Shown in pieces: positions 6,015 to 7,691 of a DNA stretch of 7,691 bases (positions within the stretch are counted from its first letter, which is position 1; each line of letters begins with the position of its first letter). A model generated the notes under the pieces. That model saw nothing but the letters and a program-made list of their open reading frames with translations. It had not been told where the DNA came from and made no database searches. This stretch comes from Planctomycetota bacterium. GTDB lineage: Bacteria; Planctomycetota; Planctomycetia; Pirellulales; UBA7805. The stretch is taken from contig JAUWIQ010000080.1 in NCBI GenBank assembly GCA_030605285.1, positions 1 through 7,691 on the forward strand, in the 5' to 3' direction. Both the position numbers and the translations under genes were made by a program.

Positions 6015-6069
6015 CATGATCTAGAGACTGCGATTCTGCGGATGGTAGTCGCACCTTGTCGAGATCATG
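6015..6069. repeat. Nested long-range inverted repeat
   Basis: CATGATCT (6015-6022) and AGATCATG (6062-6069) are perfect 8-bp complements. Between them TGCGA (6029-6033) and TCGCA (6049-6053) form a second, coaxial stem around a 15-base loop. The whole could fold as one branched-free RNA arm. It lies in the spacer between divergent sppA and the isomerase gene and is followed immediately by two further dyads. Confidence 0.45.
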
Positions 6070-6081
6070 CGTTCGGTAAAA

Positions 6082-6103
6082 TCCAGGAAGGGCCCTTCCT
6101 GGA
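6082..6103. repeat. Perfect 22-bp palindrome
   Basis: The half-site TCCAGGAAGGG at 6082-6092 is followed without a spacer by its exact reverse complement at 6093-6103. Complete symmetry over 22 bases with no spacer is rare by chance and suggests a binding site for a symmetric protein dimer or a cruciform/hairpin element. No T run follows, so it is not a normal intrinsic terminator. It lies 184 bases upstream of sppA and 136 bases upstream of the isomerase start. Confidence 0.75.
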
Positions 6104-6106
6104 ACG

Positions 6107-6119
6107 GTCCGCTGCGGAC
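6107..6119. repeat. 6-bp dyad adjacent to the palindrome
   Basis: GTCCGC (6107-6112) and GCGGAC (6114-6119) flank a single T. It starts four bases after the 22-bp palindrome and may form part of the same structured element or binding site. Confidence 0.5.
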
Positions 6120-6225
6120 ATCGCTGTTGCTTCCAAGTCAGCATCGAAGGTAGATTACACATCTGTTTTGCACGATATCGGGTGGCCCGACTGCCAATTC
6201 CACTGGCCGGATCCCGTTTTCATCC

Positions 6226-6231
6226 AAGGAG
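6226..6231 (+). promoter_or_regulatory. Shine-Dalgarno site fixing the isomerase GTG start
   Basis: AAGGAG is followed by a 7-base spacer and then GTG at 6239. This near-ideal arrangement is the reason for accepting a GTG start. Confidence 0.8.
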
Positions 6232-6238
6232 CTAATTT

Positions 6239-6988
6239 GTGTACCTTGCTGCCTCCTGTAATTGTTTTCCCGATCTTCCCTTCGAGACTATTTTAACAAA
6301 ACTAGTCGATCTTGAATTTACTCGGATTGAAATCCAGATTCACGAAAGCGACGGTGAGCTCAAGCCCTCGGAGGTCGCTGCAGATCCCGAGCGAGCAGTC
6401 TTGGTCTGCCGACAAACAAATCGTTTGACACCGATCACCTATAGTGTCCAGATTGAAGCCGATGAGAAAGATTATTACCAGCAGTTTGAAGCAATCTGTC
6501 TGCTGGCGAAAGCTACCAAAGTAGTCACCCTGGTGGTTCCCTCTGCCGAGCTGGGAACTCCTTTCAACGCCGAGGTTGAGCGTTTGCAAAAATTGGTGGA
6601 CATTGCGACCACCGAGGGCGTGGTAGTCGCCGTGAAAACACAAATTGGGAAAATCTCAGAAGATCCCGACACAATCGTTGTGCTCTGCGACCACGTGAAA
6701 GGACTGGGCATCGCCCTGGATCCCAGTCATTTCCACTACGGCACCAACGCCGGACGATCTTACGATCGCTTACTGAAGTATGTCTACCACGTCTATCTGA
6801 GGGACACCAACGCGGAAAATTTTCAGGTCCAGGTGGGACAGGGTGATATCGAGTATGGACGGCTTGTTAATATGCTAACGCAGGTCAAATACAATCGGGC
6901 CTTATCCATTGACATCCAACCCATGCCAGAAGTCGACCAAATGGCAGAAATGCGCAAAATGAGGCTGCTTCTCGATAGCATGCTTTAA
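6239..6988 (+). CDS. Sugar phosphate isomerase/epimerase-like TIM-barrel protein (AP endonuclease 2 fold)
   Basis: A 249-residue protein beginning with GTG after a good Shine-Dalgarno site. The overall pattern fits the xylose isomerase-like barrel family: FTRIEIQIHE (27-36), YYQQFEAICLLAKATKVVTL (79-98) as a helix-strand step, GLGIALDPSHF (155-165), YVYHVYLRDTN (181-191) and VGQGDIEYGRL (199-209). Members normally bind a divalent metal through Glu, Asp, His and Glu. Only D161 is clearly kept: the first Glu position reads K133 (GVVVAVKTQIG), the His of the usual HVHLxD motif reads Y186 (H184 lies two residues earlier), and the last Glu position reads D225 (ALSIDIQPMP). These assignments are by eye. 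Substrate and reaction are therefore unknown, and the protein may not be a conventional metal isomerase. It is divergent from sppA and convergent with the methyltransferase gene. Confidence 0.85.
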   Translation: MYLAASCNCFPDLPFETILTKLVDLEFTRIEIQIHESDGELKPSEVAADPERAVLVCRQTNRLTPITYSVQIEADEKDYYQQFEAICLLAKATKVVTLVVPSAELGTPFNAEVERLQKLVDIATTEGVVVAVKTQIGKISEDPDTIVVLCDHVKGLGIALDPSHFHYGTNAGRSYDRLLKYVYHVYLRDTNAENFQVQVGQGDIEYGRLVNMLTQVKYNRALSIDIQPMPEVDQMAEMRKMRLLLDSML

Positions 6989-7005
6989 CTGAACGGCACC
7001 TCCTT

Positions 7006-7023
7006 AGGCTGCATTGTGCGCCT
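7006..7023. repeat. Small hairpin between convergent genes
   Basis: AGGC (7006-7009) pairs with GCCT (7020-7023), and GCA (7011-7013) with TGC (7017-7019), giving seven base pairs with one bulged T and a 3-base loop. It lies 18 bases after the isomerase stop and 39 bases beyond the methyltransferase stop, where a shared terminator could sit, but no T run follows on either strand. Confidence 0.35.
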
Positions 7024-7061
7024 GCTCAGTCACCAAAGCGTTACCCTGCGAAACTCAGCCG

Positions 7062-7691
7062 TTATGCGGATTGGATCTGTTTCAACTTGGGTTCCATCGG
7101 TTTCTGCAACCGCTGTCGCTGCGCTTCGTAGAATAAAACGGCTGCTGCACTTGATATGTTCAGGCTATCCGCAACACCATGCATCGGGAGTCGGAGCGAT
7201 CTGATTTTTGTGCCATCCCACACTGTCGAGAGTCCTGTTGCCTCGGAACCCAGCACAATTGCAGCGGGAATACGGAAATCAACATCGACATAAGAATCTT
7301 TGCCGTTCGTGGCCGCTGCAAAAATTGCCAATTCATTCTTTTGCAGCCAATGCAGCACCTCTTCCGACGATGCTGTACAGACGGGTACCGAAAAAACTGT
7401 TCCTAGGCTCGCCCGAATCGCATTTGGATTGTAAAGATCTGTTACTTGGTCGGCCACGACAACAGCAGAAATTCCCGCACCATCGGCACTGCGGACAACG
7501 GCTCCCAGGTTGCCCGGTTTCTCAATTCCCTCCACAATGGCAACCAGGGGATTTTCAGGTAAACTCAAATCCTCCAGTCCGAGATCCGGGGGAATCGCCA
7601 CCGCCAACAAACCCTCAGCCCGTTCACCAAACGCTAATTGCTCAAAGACATTTTCTGTGACCTCATAGACATCCATCGCTAACTCTTCGAG
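7062..7691 (-). CDS. SpoU/TrmH-family RNA 2'-O-methyltransferase, N-terminus outside window
   Basis: The C-terminal 209 residues of a SPOUT-class methyltransferase that methylates ribose in tRNA or rRNA using S-adenosylmethionine. The frame is open through the right edge (LEELA before the first in-window ATG at 7676). Family members have about 50-60 further N-terminal residues forming a substrate-binding domain, so the ATG at 7676 is probably internal. All three family motifs are present: VEGIEKPGNLGAVVRSADG with its Asn and Arg (motif 1), AIVLGSEATGLS (motif 2, part of the knot that binds the cofactor) and LRLPMHGVADSLNISSAAAV (motif 3). The RNA target cannot be told from this part. The C-terminal tail (QRQRLQKPMEPKLKQIQSA) is basic. 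It is convergent with the isomerase gene, with 73 bases between the stop codons. Confidence 0.93.
   Translation of the reverse strand, partial: LEELAMDVYEVTENVFEQLAFGERAEGLLAVAIPPDLGLEDLSLPENPLVAIVEGIEKPGNLGAVVRSADGAGISAVVVADQVTDLYNPNAIRASLGTVFSVPVCTASSEEVLHWLQKNELAIFAAATNGKDSYVDVDFRIPAAIVLGSEATGLSTVWDGTKIRSLRLPMHGVADSLNISSAAAVLFYEAQRQRLQKPMEPKLKQIQSA

Noticed and set aside
6127..6156. TTGCTT - 18 bases - TAGATT as an isomerase promoter
   Set aside because: Only partial matches to the -35 and -10 consensus (3/6 and 4/6) with an 18-base spacer; too weak to list, and planctomycete promoters are poorly defined.
6042..6296. 84-codon plus-strand open frame before the isomerase gene
   Set aside because: It overlaps the isomerase start by 58 bases, contains the 22-bp palindrome and lacks a ribosome binding site; the protein resembles nothing known to me.
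6997..7005. Minus-strand AAGGAGGTG as a ribosome binding site
   Set aside because: No minus-strand gene begins downstream of it; that direction runs antisense into the isomerase coding sequence.

Overview
The window looks like a chromosomal segment from a planctomycete, most likely Pirellulaceae-like. The basis is by-eye resemblance: an ECF sigma factor with the planctomycetal-looking pattern DPDVRLMLKVRDGDAAAFEE, followed by an anti-sigma-like membrane protein with the LLEDLPVLVNLDKYQLVDD stretch, plus long gene-poor spacers and few strong Shine-Dalgarno sites. No tRNA, rRNA, CRISPR array, transposase or integrase was seen. Taxonomy and family calls come from pattern recognition, not from a search.

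Layout. 1-691 (minus): 5' part of folK, running off the left edge. It carries an HPPK domain followed by a C-terminal domain resembling deoxynucleoside kinases but with a damaged P-loop. 692-1298: about 600 bases with no convincing gene, holding a tandem 16-bp repeat, a 12-bp direct repeat and several hairpins. 1299-2132 (minus): a Nit1-type carbon-nitrogen hydrolase. 2133-2398: divergent promoter region with a 7-bp inverted repeat. 2399-3046 (plus): ECF sigma factor. 3092-4645 (plus): single-pass membrane protein, the probable anti-sigma factor, with a long basic extracytoplasmic part. 4646-4752: convergent spacer. 4753-5898 (minus): SppA-type S49 peptidase. 5899-6238: divergent spacer unusually rich in dyad symmetry, including a perfect 22-bp palindrome. 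6239-6988 (plus): sugar phosphate isomerase/epimerase-like TIM barrel with an apparently eroded metal site. 6989-7061: convergent spacer. 7062-7691 (minus): SpoU/TrmH RNA 2'-O-methyltransferase, whose N-terminus lies beyond the right edge.

How the genes fit together. The only clear functional unit is the sigma/anti-sigma pair, transcribed in the same direction and 45 bases apart: a cytoplasmic regulator and a membrane protein that probably holds it and senses something outside the cytoplasm. SppA is a membrane-bound peptidase and lies next to the pair in convergent orientation, so it is a neighbour rather than an operon member. The other genes (folate synthesis, metabolite repair, RNA modification, a barrel protein of unknown substrate) are single housekeeping-type units. 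No obvious defence or mobile system is visible. The most unusual points are the degenerate kinase-like fusion on FolK, the five-copy 13-residue motif in the anti-sigma-like protein, the altered isomerase site and the dyad cluster between sppA and the isomerase gene.
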